Shown: piece after piece, positions 18,013 through 26,224 of the stretch | Numbering within the stretch: position 1 is the stretch's first letter | Layout: each line of letters starts with the position of its first letter | Origin: Pedobacter faecalis | Lineage (GTDB): Bacteria > Bacteroidota > Bacteroidia > Sphingobacteriales > Sphingobacteriaceae | NCBI RefSeq assembly: GCF_030182585.1 | Contig: NZ_JARXOW010000001.1 | Span: 2,790,001 to 2,854,000, forward strand | DNA length: 64,000 nucleotides | Direction of reading: 5' to 3' | The notes under the pieces: model-generated | Told to the model about the DNA's origin: nothing | Database searches by the model: none | Seen by the model: only the letters and a program-made list of their open reading frames with translations | Position numbers and translations under genes: made by a program

Positions 18013-19095
18013 ATGGACAACCCCTATCGGAAAATATGGCGCCGGCTGAGTCGTAACGTACCTGCGGTATGCGGATTGGCTTTTATTGCAATGCTGTTGG
18101 TGGTCTGTTTGCTGGGTTATCTGATCATTCCCGACCAAACGCCAAACGCGAACGATATGCAACTCCAGTTGAGCAATCAGAAACCAGGGCGTACTTTCGA
18201 TTTCCTGATCATCGGACATGGGGCGACGCCAGACAAAAGAGGTCTTTTTGACCGCATGTTTTTTGGTCAGCCTTCAGCCATAAAGCGTATTCCCATTACT
18301 TCCTACCGGGAAGCTGGGGGTTATGTTTATGCACGCGAATTTATCGGCGATGATGAGCAGTCGGTCGAGGGCAAGTATCCCAAAATTAAAGGCCAAAACC
18401 GGTATAGGCAGACCTTCTGGCTTGGGACAGATATGTACGGGCGCGACATGCTGAGCCGTATGGTGCTCGGCGCCAGGGTGTCTTTGTCGGTCGGACTTAT
18501 CTCGGTCGTTATTTCCCTCATCATCGGTGTAAGTCTTGGTGCTGCAGCGGGTTATTTTGGAGGTAGGGTCGACCGGCTGATCAGTTGGTTCATGAATGTG
18601 GTGTGGTCGCTCCCTTCTTTGCTGCTGGTTATTGCCATTTCATTCTCGCTAGGCAAGGGTTATTGGCAGATCTTTATTGCGGTGGGCCTTTCCACGTGGG
18701 TAGATGTAGCCAGACTGGTTCGCGGACAGGTGATGGCCATGAAAGAAGCAGAGTTTGTAGAGGCGGCGCGGGCACTTGGCTTTTCAGCCGATAGAATTAT
18801 CATTCGCCATATCCTGCCCAATATAGCTGGATCAATCATGGTGGTGGCCTCGGCCAATTTTGCCTCGGCCATACTGCTGGAAACTGGGCTGAGCTTTCTG
18901 GGCTTCGGTGCCCAGCCTCCGGTGCCCAGCTGGGGAAGTATGATCCGTGAGCATTACGGTTACATTATCATGGATGGCGCATATCTGGCTTTGTTGCCCG
19001 GTCTGGCTATTATGCTTACGGTTTACGCTTTTAATGTGCTCGCTATCGGTCTGCGCGATGCCTTTGATGTGAAAACTCAAAATATTTCTGTCTGA
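18013..19095 (+). CDS. Dpp/Opp-type ABC transporter permease (DppC-like)
   Basis: 360 residues. Helix 1 (about 19-40) is followed by an extracytoplasmic section of about 100 residues, then the BPD_transp_1 core with GTDMYGRDMLSRMVLGARVS, four further helices and the cytoplasmic EAA loop that contacts the ATPase (EFVEAARALGFSADRIIIRH). The family imports dipeptides, oligopeptides or nickel. No DppB, substrate-binding protein or ATPase gene lies next to it, so partners must be encoded elsewhere. It follows the GT2 gene directly. Confidence 0.92.
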   Translation: MDNPYRKIWRRLSRNVPAVCGLAFIAMLLVVCLLGYLIIPDQTPNANDMQLQLSNQKPGRTFDFLIIGHGATPDKRGLFDRMFFGQPSAIKRIPITSYREAGGYVYAREFIGDDEQSVEGKYPKIKGQNRYRQTFWLGTDMYGRDMLSRMVLGARVSLSVGLISVVISLIIGVSLGAAAGYFGGRVDRLISWFMNVVWSLPSLLLVIAISFSLGKGYWQIFIAVGLSTWVDVARLVRGQVMAMKEAEFVEAARALGFSADRIIIRHILPNIAGSIMVVASANFASAILLETGLSFLGFGAQPPVPSWGSMIREHYGYIIMDGAYLALLPGLAIMLTVYAFNVLAIGLRDAFDVKTQNISV

Positions 19096-19110
19096 GTAAG
19101 CGCAATCCCA

Positions 19111-19118
19111 TATCTTTG
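19111..19118 (+). promoter_or_regulatory. Putative -7 element upstream of rnhB
   Basis: TATCTTTG is an exact TAnnTTTG match ending 5 bases before the rnhB ATG. Initiation here would give a leaderless or nearly leaderless message. No clear TTG is found at -33. Confidence 0.4.
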
Positions 19119-19123
19119 TTTTT

Positions 19124-19735
19124 ATGTTGCTGCACAGTTATCAGAATGAGCTCCTGGAAGCAGGGTGTGACGAAGCAGGCCGCGGCTGTCTGGCCGGGCC
19201 CGTGTTCGCGGCTGCAGTGATACTTCCTAAAGATTTCGTGGCGGGGGAACTGACCGATTCAAAGAAACTAACGCATGAACAGCGTTGCCGTTTGCGCGTC
19301 ATCATTGAACGGGAGGCGATAGCCTGGGCTGTAGCCGAGGTGGACAATGACGAGATAGACCGTATCAACATTTTGAATGCATCATTTCTTGCCATGCACC
19401 GGGCGGTTGACAAATTGGGCGTACGGCCGCAATACCTGAGTATAGACGGTAACCGATTTAAAGCTTATCCAGATATTCCGCATACCTGCATCATTAAGGG
19501 CGACGGCAAGTACCTGAACATTGCGGCGGCCTCCATTCTTGCAAAGACGCACCGCGACGAATACATGGAACGGATTTGTCCTGAATTCCCTCACTACAAA
19601 TGGAGTCAGAACAAAGGTTACCCTACCGTAGCTCACCGTACGGCAGCCATTGAACACGGGCTATCTCCATTTCATCGTAAAACTTTCTCTATAACAGATC
19701 CACAGCTCGAACTGGTCTTTGAAAACGCCGGATAA
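19124..19735 (+). CDS. rnhB: Ribonuclease HII
   Basis: 203 residues. It removes RNA from RNA-DNA hybrids and starts ribonucleotide excision repair. The family signature with the first catalytic acidic residues is clear (EAGCDEAGRGCLAGPVFAAA), followed by the SKKLTHEQR motif, the ILNASFLAM helix, SIDGNRF and the KGYPTVAH segment. The stop codon abuts the following glycosyltransferase frame. Confidence 0.96.
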   Translation: MLLHSYQNELLEAGCDEAGRGCLAGPVFAAAVILPKDFVAGELTDSKKLTHEQRCRLRVIIEREAIAWAVAEVDNDEIDRINILNASFLAMHRAVDKLGVRPQYLSIDGNRFKAYPDIPHTCIIKGDGKYLNIAAASILAKTHRDEYMERICPEFPHYKWSQNKGYPTVAHRTAAIEHGLSPFHRKTFSITDPQLELVFENAG

Positions 19736-19753
19736 TTGGTTATTTTCACTTCG

Positions 19754-20956
19754 GTGAAAGCATTGATCCTGACAAGCAGAGTTCCTTTTCCGCCCAACAG
19801 TGGCTACCCAATCGTTGTGTACAATACGATAAAGGGATTGTTGCGGCAGGGTGTGGAGATAACCTTGTTTAGCCTGAACCCGGGGAAACATGCGGTAGAC
19901 ACGGAGGATATCTACGATCCGCTGTTTGAGAACATCGATTTCTATGCCTTTGATCTGGACACGGAAGTGAATGTGCTGGGCGCGCTTTTCAATATTTTCT
20001 CCAACCAGTCGTACAACGTATCTCGCTACTATCACGAAGAAGCGGCTCGAATGCTGGAGAACGTAATCAGGGAAACAGAGTTTGACATCGTGCAGTTTGA
20101 GGGTCTGTTTGTGGTGCCCTATCTGGATGTCATTAAGGCGAACAGCCGGGCCAAAACTATATACCGCGCGCATAACATCGAATTTGAGGTGTGGGAACGG
20201 ATCGCGGCGACCGAACGTTCGGCGCCGAGACGCGCTTACCTGCAGTTTCTGGCCAGGCGCCTGCGACAATATGAAACAGAGCAGATCAACCGTTTTGATC
20301 AGATCTTCGCCATCAGTGAGCAGGACAGGCAGAGCATTTTGCGCTTTGGTGGAAGCGCCGGTATAGACGTGGTGCCTGTTGCACTGGATTTTAACAATTA
20401 TGCTGCCGATGCCTCCAAAACGAGTTTTCCGACCTTATTTCATTTAGGGGCTATGGACTGGCGGCCCAATAAAGAGGGACTGGAATGGTTTCTCAACGAG
20501 ATATGGCCGGATATTGAAAAGCTGAGCAGTGAGCTACGTTTCTATATTGCGGGTAAACATATGCAGCGGGAGTTCTTCGATTATGATTCTGATAATGTTG
20601 TCGTCGAAGGGGAGGTTTTCGATGCCGCGGAGTTTATAAACTCGAAAGCCATTATGATTGTCCCTCTACTATCCGGAAGCGGGATGCGGGTCAAAATTAT
20701 CGAAGGAATGGCCATGAACAAATGCATTATTGCGACGAGCATGGGCGCAGAGGGGATCAATTACAGTAATGGTAAAGACATCCTGATTGCCAACACCGCC
20801 GATGAGTTTTACCGCTCTATCCTTCAGTGTATAACCAATCCGAACAGGTGGCGCGAGATAGGGAACAGTGCACGGCAAACTGCCGAACGCGATCATGACA
20901 TCAACGTTATTGCGGAAAGAATGGTCAATGTCTACCAGAAACTGGCAAGTGCTTAA
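19754..20956 (+). CDS. GT4-type glycosyltransferase
   Basis: GTG at 19754 gives 400 residues starting with MKALILTSRVPFPPNSGYPI, the usual N-terminal Rossmann strand. The frame also allows TTG at 19736, directly after the rnhB stop. The protein is GT-B fold: an N-terminal acceptor domain with YRAHNIEFEVWERIA, and a C-terminal donor-binding domain with FHLGAMDWRPNKEGLEW and a late G-SGMRVKIIEGMAMNKCII region with the conserved Glu. Related proteins transfer sugars to cell-surface polysaccharides. The exact sugar is unknown. Confidence 0.9.
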   Translation: MKALILTSRVPFPPNSGYPIVVYNTIKGLLRQGVEITLFSLNPGKHAVDTEDIYDPLFENIDFYAFDLDTEVNVLGALFNIFSNQSYNVSRYYHEEAARMLENVIRETEFDIVQFEGLFVVPYLDVIKANSRAKTIYRAHNIEFEVWERIAATERSAPRRAYLQFLARRLRQYETEQINRFDQIFAISEQDRQSILRFGGSAGIDVVPVALDFNNYAADASKTSFPTLFHLGAMDWRPNKEGLEWFLNEIWPDIEKLSSELRFYIAGKHMQREFFDYDSDNVVVEGEVFDAAEFINSKAIMIVPLLSGSGMRVKIIEGMAMNKCIIATSMGAEGINYSNGKDILIANTADEFYRSILQCITNPNRWREIGNSARQTAERDHDINVIAERMVNVYQKLASA

Positions 20957-20964
20957 ATTTTATG

Positions 20965-20972
20965 TACTTTTG
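20965..20972 (+). promoter_or_regulatory. Putative -7 element upstream of gcvT
   Basis: TACTTTTG fits TAnnTTTG and lies 24 bases before the gcvT ATG. The -33 position shows no TTG. Confidence 0.4.
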
Positions 20973-20996
20973 CCCTCGTTTTAACTATACTTAATT

Positions 20997-22073
20997 ATGA
21001 AGAATACTGCATTAACAGAAAAGCATGTCGCTTTAGGCGCCAAAATGGTACCATTTGCCGGTTACAATATGCCGGTTCAATATGAAGGCATCAATGTAGA
21101 ACATGCAACTGTAAGAAACGGTGTAGGTGTTTTTGATGTAAGCCATATGGGTGAGTTCATTCTGAAGGGCGGCGACGCGCTTGACCTTATTCAGCGCGTT
21201 ACGAGCAACGATGCTTCCAAATTGTATGATGGGAAAGTGCAGTATTCTTGTCTGCCTAACGAAGATGGCGGTATTGTTGACGACCTTCTGGTGTACCGGA
21301 TCGATGAAAAAACCTATATGCTGGTGGTGAACGCTTCCAACATCGAAAAGGACTGGAACTGGATTCAGCGCTTTAACGATAAAGGGGTAGAGATGCACAA
21401 CATCTCCGACCGTACTTCCCTGCTGGCAATCCAGGGTCCTAAGGCTGCAGAAGCGTTGCAGAGTCTTACGGAGGTCGACCTTGCTTCTATGGAGTATTAC
21501 AATTTCGTAAAAGGCACCTTTGCCGGTGTCGATAATGTGGTGATCTCCGCGACAGGATATACAGGCGCAGGCGGGTTTGAAATTTATTTTGATAACGAAC
21601 ATGCGTTTAAGATCTGGGATGCGATTTTTGAGGCTGGCAAGCCATCTAATATTAAGCCTATAGGTTTGGGCGCCCGCGATACTTTACGATTGGAAATGGG
21701 CTTCTGTCTGTACGGAAATGATATTGACGATACCACTTCTCCTATCGAAGCCGGATTGGGCTGGATTACCAAGTTTACCAAGCGCTTTACCAATTCTGAG
21801 AGTCTGTTAGCTCAAAAAGAGGCTGGTATTAAAAGAAAGCTTGTCGGTTTTGAAATGATAGAACGGGGAATTCCAAGACATGATTATGAAATCGTGGATG
21901 CAGAAGGTACCGTAATAGGTCGCGTTACTTCCGGTACGCAGTCACCCTCGCTTCAAAAGGCCATTGGAATGGGTTATGTAGCCAAAGGCCAGGACAAAGA
22001 AGGCACAGAAATTTTTATAAATATTCGCAATAGCAAGGTTAAGGCCAGGGTTGTGAAATTCCCTTTTAAATAG
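20997..22073 (+). CDS. gcvT: Aminomethyltransferase, glycine cleavage T protein
   Basis: 358 residues. It moves the methylene group from the aminomethyl-lipoyl H protein to tetrahydrofolate and releases ammonia. Visible family segments are the N-terminal [21 protein letters not shown], the folate-site region around [23 protein letters not shown] and the C-terminal beta-barrel with [20 protein letters not shown] (in part). The H and P protein genes are not nearby. Confidence 0.97.
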   Translation: MKNTALTEKHVALGAKMVPFAGYNMPVQYEGINVEHATVRNGVGVFDVSHMGEFILKGGDALDLIQRVTSNDASKLYDGKVQYSCLPNEDGGIVDDLLVYRIDEKTYMLVVNASNIEKDWNWIQRFNDKGVEMHNISDRTSLLAIQGPKAAEALQSLTEVDLASMEYYNFVKGTFAGVDNVVISATGYTGAGGFEIYFDNEHAFKIWDAIFEAGKPSNIKPIGLGARDTLRLEMGFCLYGNDIDDTTSPIEAGLGWITKFTKRFTNSESLLAQKEAGIKRKLVGFEMIERGIPRHDYEIVDAEGTVIGRVTSGTQSPSLQKAIGMGYVAKGQDKEGTEIFINIRNSKVKARVVKFPFK

Positions 22074-22085
22074 CATGCACCAGTA

Positions 22086-22802
22086 ATGCAAAAAAGCATA
22101 GAAGTATGTATGACGCCGGCTTTGCTCAGTCTGTACGACATTGAGCAAAGCATTGTAGTAGTAATAGATGTGCTCCGTGCAACTTCTTCCATTGTTTACG
22201 GTATCGATAACGGTGCTGCGGCGATCATTCCTGTAGCCCAGGTGTCTGATTGTCTGACCTACGCCAACACTGGATTTTTGCTGGCCGCAGAGCGCGATGG
22301 GGAAGTGGTTCCGGGTTATGATTTCGGGAACTCGCCGTTCTCTTACACTGCCGAAAAGGTGGCTGGCAAAACCGTAGTGCTCACAACCACCAACGGCACG
22401 AAGGCCTTACACATGGCGCGCGAGCGGGCTCATCAAGTGGTGGTAGGCTCGTTCCTTAATCTCGACGCCCTTTGCCACTGGCTGCGCGAACAGGATCGCA
22501 ATGTTTTGCTGCTTTGCGCAGGCTGGAAGGATAAATTCAATCTGGAGGATACCTTGTTTGCTGGCGCGGTTGTGAATACGCTGCGCAAGGATTATGTGCA
22601 TTTTGACGATTCAAGTATAGCCGCCGAGGATTTGTATCTGCTGGCCAAAGATGATCTGAGAGGATACCTGTATAAGTCGTCTCACAGTCACCGTTTAGAG
22701 GTCTTGAATATCGAGGCCGACGTACGATTCTGTCTTCAAAGGAATATTTGCAAAGCGATTCCCCTGCTGGTGGGCGATAAACTGGTGGCCCTTACACCAT
22801 AG
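22086..22802 (+). CDS. comB: 2-phosphosulfolactate phosphatase (ComB family)
   Basis: 238 residues. ComB dephosphorylates 2-phosphosulfolactate to sulfolactate, a step known from coenzyme M biosynthesis, but the family is widespread in bacteria that make no coenzyme M. The family motifs VIDVLRATSSIVYG, VLTTTNGTKAL and CAGWKDKFNLEDTLFAG are clear. The gene starts 12 bases after gcvT, so cotranscription is likely. It ends flush against the convergent gldB gene. The physiological substrate in this organism is unknown. Confidence 0.88.
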   Translation: MQKSIEVCMTPALLSLYDIEQSIVVVIDVLRATSSIVYGIDNGAAAIIPVAQVSDCLTYANTGFLLAAERDGEVVPGYDFGNSPFSYTAEKVAGKTVVLTTTNGTKALHMARERAHQVVVGSFLNLDALCHWLREQDRNVLLLCAGWKDKFNLEDTLFAGAVVNTLRKDYVHFDDSSIAAEDLYLLAKDDLRGYLYKSSHSHRLEVLNIEADVRFCLQRNICKAIPLLVGDKLVALTP

Positions 22803-23837
22803 CTATTTGGGCTTATATCTGGACAGCTTGAGAATCTTCTGAGCGTCGGTTTCAGCCATAAGTTGCTGCAGCGATACCTCTGCGTTCTCCGACATATATT
22901 TCCTCACGATCTGCCAGCCGGTCCAAACGCCGATCTTAGGCGCCGATTCATTCCGTTCTCCCAGCCCGGGCGTAAAAGGGCCTTCGGCCAGCAGAACCTG
23001 GATCTTATGGTAGTCCGTTTCGTATAAGAACTCATTTTCGAGATAGTATGCCCAGATGTCGCGTTCGAAGGTCTTACACCAGTCGAGCTGCCTGCCCGTA
23101 TAACCAATCTTAATGGTGTCTGCAACATCCTCAGGGAGCACATTATCCATGAAATACAGTATTTTACCATGATGAACCATTTTGTCTAAAAAAGAGTGGT
23201 CTTCATCCCGCTCCGGGAACAGCTCTTCCCTGATAAAGGTTTCCACTACCCTGGATGCCAGATAGTCCGGAGTAAAGCGCCGCGAGAGATATGTCGGTAC
23301 GCTTTGCACAATGGCCCCGTAAAACTTGCTGTTTTTACCTAAGAACATGTCGAGCCCCACGCCCAGATAGTTATCGCCCACAGGCGTTTGCACCGCAAAG
23401 CCGGAGGTGAAATAAATAATCCTGGGGATGTTTACTTTCGGGTAGTAATATTTGATATAGGTAAAAGCCTCGTGCAGCTCGTTATCGTATTTTTTTATAT
23501 CAGGAAAGATGCTGTCGACCTCATGCTGCAGATCGGAGTAGGCTCTGTCTTTGAAGAGCATGTTCAGTATTTCCGGACCGGTATACGCCTGATTACCCAC
23601 CATCCGGAAGACAAAGTCGTTGTAAAAGTTACCGTATTTCGCTTTAAGCGCTGCATCAGCCTTTGCCGGTGGTACATTCCGTGCCGAGTAAAGATCCCTG
23701 TCGAACCGCATGGTTTGCAGATCAATTTTTACCGCGCTCACATCGGGCCGCTTGTCTTGTTTGCACGAAACCAGGAGCAACACGCCAATTAAAAGAAAAA
23801 ATAAATAGCTTTGGCCAGTTTTTAGCTTGTCTTGCAT
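22803..23837 (-). CDS. gldB: Gliding motility lipoprotein GldB
   Basis: 344 residues from the ATG at 23837; an ATG three codons upstream overlaps the promoter and is less likely. The signal peptide ends in a lipobox (LLLVSCKQDKRP), so it is a lipoprotein. GldB is required for gliding in Flavobacterium johnsoniae, though its biochemical role is not known. Family-typical segments are IDLQTMRFDRDLYSA, NIPRIIYFTSGFAVQTPVG, LGVGLDMFLGKNSKFY and the C-terminal GVWTGWQIVRKYM. GldC is not adjacent. Divergent from the beta-barrel gene at 23889. Confidence 0.85.
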   Translation of the reverse strand: MQDKLKTGQSYLFFLLIGVLLLVSCKQDKRPDVSAVKIDLQTMRFDRDLYSARNVPPAKADAALKAKYGNFYNDFVFRMVGNQAYTGPEILNMLFKDRAYSDLQHEVDSIFPDIKKYDNELHEAFTYIKYYYPKVNIPRIIYFTSGFAVQTPVGDNYLGVGLDMFLGKNSKFYGAIVQSVPTYLSRRFTPDYLASRVVETFIREELFPERDEDHSFLDKMVHHGKILYFMDNVLPEDVADTIKIGYTGRQLDWCKTFERDIWAYYLENEFLYETDYHKIQVLLAEGPFTPGLGERNESAPKIGVWTGWQIVRKYMSENAEVSLQQLMAETDAQKILKLSRYKPK

Positions 23838-23843
23838 CAATGG

Positions 23844-23851
23844 CAAAGATA
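23844..23851 (-). promoter_or_regulatory. Putative -7 element for gldB
   Basis: The minus strand reads TATCTTTG, an exact TAnnTTTG, 6 bases before the gldB ATG at 23837. This decides the start against the upstream ATG at 23846. A -33 TTG is not clear. Confidence 0.45.
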
Positions 23852-23888
23852 GGCCAACGCAGATTATTTAACGAATAGCACATCAGAT

Positions 23889-24554
23889 ATGAAAAGGATT
23901 ATTGTTACCTGCCTTACATTATTCACCACAGCGTTTTCTTATGCACAAACCGCCGGTCTGCCTTATGGTTTCCGGTTGGGGCTTACCGCACATCCAACGG
24001 TTGGCTGGATTAAACCACAGCTCGGAAAAACTGACGGTGTATCTATTGGTTTTTCGTACGGACTGACGGGAGACTTTAATTTTGCGCAGAACTATAGTTT
24101 TGCGACCGCACTGACCATTACTACCGTTAACGGACGGAGCACGGAGATCAGGACTACAGAGGGCGGTGGCGGAACGCCGGTTCAGACGGCGTACGACTTG
24201 AAGTACATGATGCAATATATCGAGGTGCCGCTTTCCATAAAGCTGCGTACCGTAAAGATAAACGATGTGCGCTGGTACGGACAGTTTGGCCTGAGCAATG
24301 GCTTTAAGATCGGGGCAAAGCAGGATGCGGATATTTCCGGAAGTTCTGAATACCGCGACCTTGATGTGGGTAAGTCGACCAGTTTTTACCGCGCCGGTTT
24401 GCTGATTGGTGCTGGTGCTGAGTTTGATATGGGGCCTCAGACGAGTCTTACAGCCGGATTGTCATTCAACAATGGCTTTACGGATATTACTAAATCTGAC
24501 AATTTAAAAGTGCGCAACCATTATATCGGCATTAATTTTGGCGTGTTGTTTTAA
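23889..24554 (+). CDS. Outer membrane beta-barrel protein, PorT-like
   Basis: 221 residues with a signal peptide (MKRIIVTCLTLFTTAFSYAQ). The rest alternates in beta-strand fashion, with the LKYMMQYIEVPLSIKLRT segment typical of the OMP_b-brl_2/PorT family and a last strand ending in Phe (IGINFGVLF), the outer membrane assembly signal. PorT/SprT is a T9SS component, and the position next to gldB suggests, but does not prove, such a role. Plain housekeeping barrels look alike, so only the fold is secure. Confidence 0.75.
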   Translation: MKRIIVTCLTLFTTAFSYAQTAGLPYGFRLGLTAHPTVGWIKPQLGKTDGVSIGFSYGLTGDFNFAQNYSFATALTITTVNGRSTEIRTTEGGGGTPVQTAYDLKYMMQYIEVPLSIKLRTVKINDVRWYGQFGLSNGFKIGAKQDADISGSSEYRDLDVGKSTSFYRAGLLIGAGAEFDMGPQTSLTAGLSFNNGFTDITKSDNLKVRNHYIGINFGVLF

Positions 24555-24583
24555 AGAAATGTCCCAACGTTAATTGATTCTGC

Positions 24584-26224
24584 ATGAAGATAGCACTTGC
24601 CCAGCTTAACTACCATATCGGTAATTTCGACTATAATACAGACAAGATTATTGCGAGTATAAATGACGCTAAGGCCCAGGGGGCCGACCTGGTGGTGTTT
24701 GCCGAACTGGCTGTATGCGGGTATCCGCCGCGTGATTTTCTGGAGTTTGAAGAATTTATAGATTTATGTGAGCAGGCGGCCGCCCGGATAGCCCAGGCCT
24801 GCATCGGCGTTGCATGTATTATCGGCCTACCGGTCAGAAACGAAATTAAAGCCGGAAAAGACCTGCACAATGCCGCCTATTTTATAGAAGAAGGGCAGGT
24901 GAAGGCGGTCGTAAGGAAAGCCCTGCTGCCTACTTACGACGTTTTTGACGAATATCGCTACTTTGAGCCGGCCCAGCACTTTGGTTGTGTCGAGTTTATG
25001 GGACAGAAAATTGCACTGACCATTTGCGAGGATCTCTGGAATATAGATAATAATCCGCTGTACGTCTCCAGCCCTATGGACGAGTTGATCAAGGAAGGGC
25101 CTGATCTGATGATCAATATCGCAGCATCGCCATTCTCCTATTGCCATGATGAGGAGCGCGTGAACGTACTGGCTAATAATGCGAAGCAATATCAGTTGCC
25201 GCTGTTGTACGTTAATCAGGTTGGGGCGCAGACTGAGATCATCTTTGACGGTGGCTCCTTGGCGTTCGATAGAGATGGCCGGCTGGTCGACGAGATGCCC
25301 TATTTCTCTGATGATATGCGGATTTATGATGTAGCGGGTGGCGACATTAAGGGGCTCCAGCCGATTGAGCGTGTCATTGCGCCAGATATTGAGCAGATCT
25401 ATGAGGCGTTAATACTCGGTATACGCGATTATTTTAAAAAATCCGGCTTCTCTAAAGCCGTGCTGGGTCTTTCAGGTGGTATCGACTCGGCCGTGGTATG
25501 CGCGCTGGCCTGCCGTGCCCTGGGGCCGGAAAATGTGATGGCAGTGTTGATGCCTTCAAAATACTCTTCAGATCATTCTATTAAGGATGCGCTCGACCTG
25601 GTAGAACGCTTTGGCTGCCGACACGAGGTCATTCCGATTAAGGAAGCAGCTGATGCATTCGACGGGATGCTGGCACATGCGTTTGCAGGTCAGCCCTTCA
25701 ACTTAACCGAGGAAAATATACAGGCCCGTTGCCGGGGTATCGTCGTTATGGCCATGTCTAACAAGTTTGGCTATATCGTACTCAATACATCCAACAAGAG
25801 CGAGTGTGCGGTAGGATATGGCACCCTGTACGGCGACATGTGCGGCGCCATAGGCGTTATTGGCGATGTATATAAAACACAGGTTTATGAGTTGGCCCGA
25901 TATATTAACAAAGATGCAGAACTTATTCCTGTAAACTCCATCGTAAAGCCGCCTTCGGCGGAATTGCGCCCTGATCAGAAGGATTCAGATTCTTTGCCCG
26001 ATTATGATGTTCTGGATAAAATATTATTCCAGTACGTGGAGCTCAGGAAAAGTTCTTCTGACATCATTGCACAGGGATACGAAGAGGCACTTGTACGCAG
26101 GATTATCAAGCTGGTGAATACGGCAGAGTTTAAGCGTTACCAGACACCCCCGATTCTCAGGGTATCGCCGAAAGCATTTGGTATGGGAAGAAGAATGCCT
26201 ATTGTGGGCAAGTACCTATCGTAA
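24584..26224 (+). CDS. nadE: Glutamine-dependent NAD+ synthetase
   Basis: 546 residues with two domains. The N-terminal nitrilase-type glutaminase has a Glu-Lys-Cys triad (FAELAVCGYPPRD, RKALLPTYDVFDE, TICEDLW). The C-terminal ATP-pyrophosphatase carries LSGGIDSAVV. It amidates nicotinic acid adenine dinucleotide with ammonia channelled from glutamine. The last 9 bases overlap the end of the convergent lnt gene. Confidence 0.97.
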   Translation: MKIALAQLNYHIGNFDYNTDKIIASINDAKAQGADLVVFAELAVCGYPPRDFLEFEEFIDLCEQAAARIAQACIGVACIIGLPVRNEIKAGKDLHNAAYFIEEGQVKAVVRKALLPTYDVFDEYRYFEPAQHFGCVEFMGQKIALTICEDLWNIDNNPLYVSSPMDELIKEGPDLMINIAASPFSYCHDEERVNVLANNAKQYQLPLLYVNQVGAQTEIIFDGGSLAFDRDGRLVDEMPYFSDDMRIYDVAGGDIKGLQPIERVIAPDIEQIYEALILGIRDYFKKSGFSKAVLGLSGGIDSAVVCALACRALGPENVMAVLMPSKYSSDHSIKDALDLVERFGCRHEVIPIKEAADAFDGMLAHAFAGQPFNLTEENIQARCRGIVVMAMSNKFGYIVLNTSNKSECAVGYGTLYGDMCGAIGVIGDVYKTQVYELARYINKDAELIPVNSIVKPPSAELRPDQKDSDSLPDYDVLDKILFQYVELRKSSSDIIAQGYEEALVRRIIKLVNTAEFKRYQTPPILRVSPKAFGMGRRMPIVGKYLS

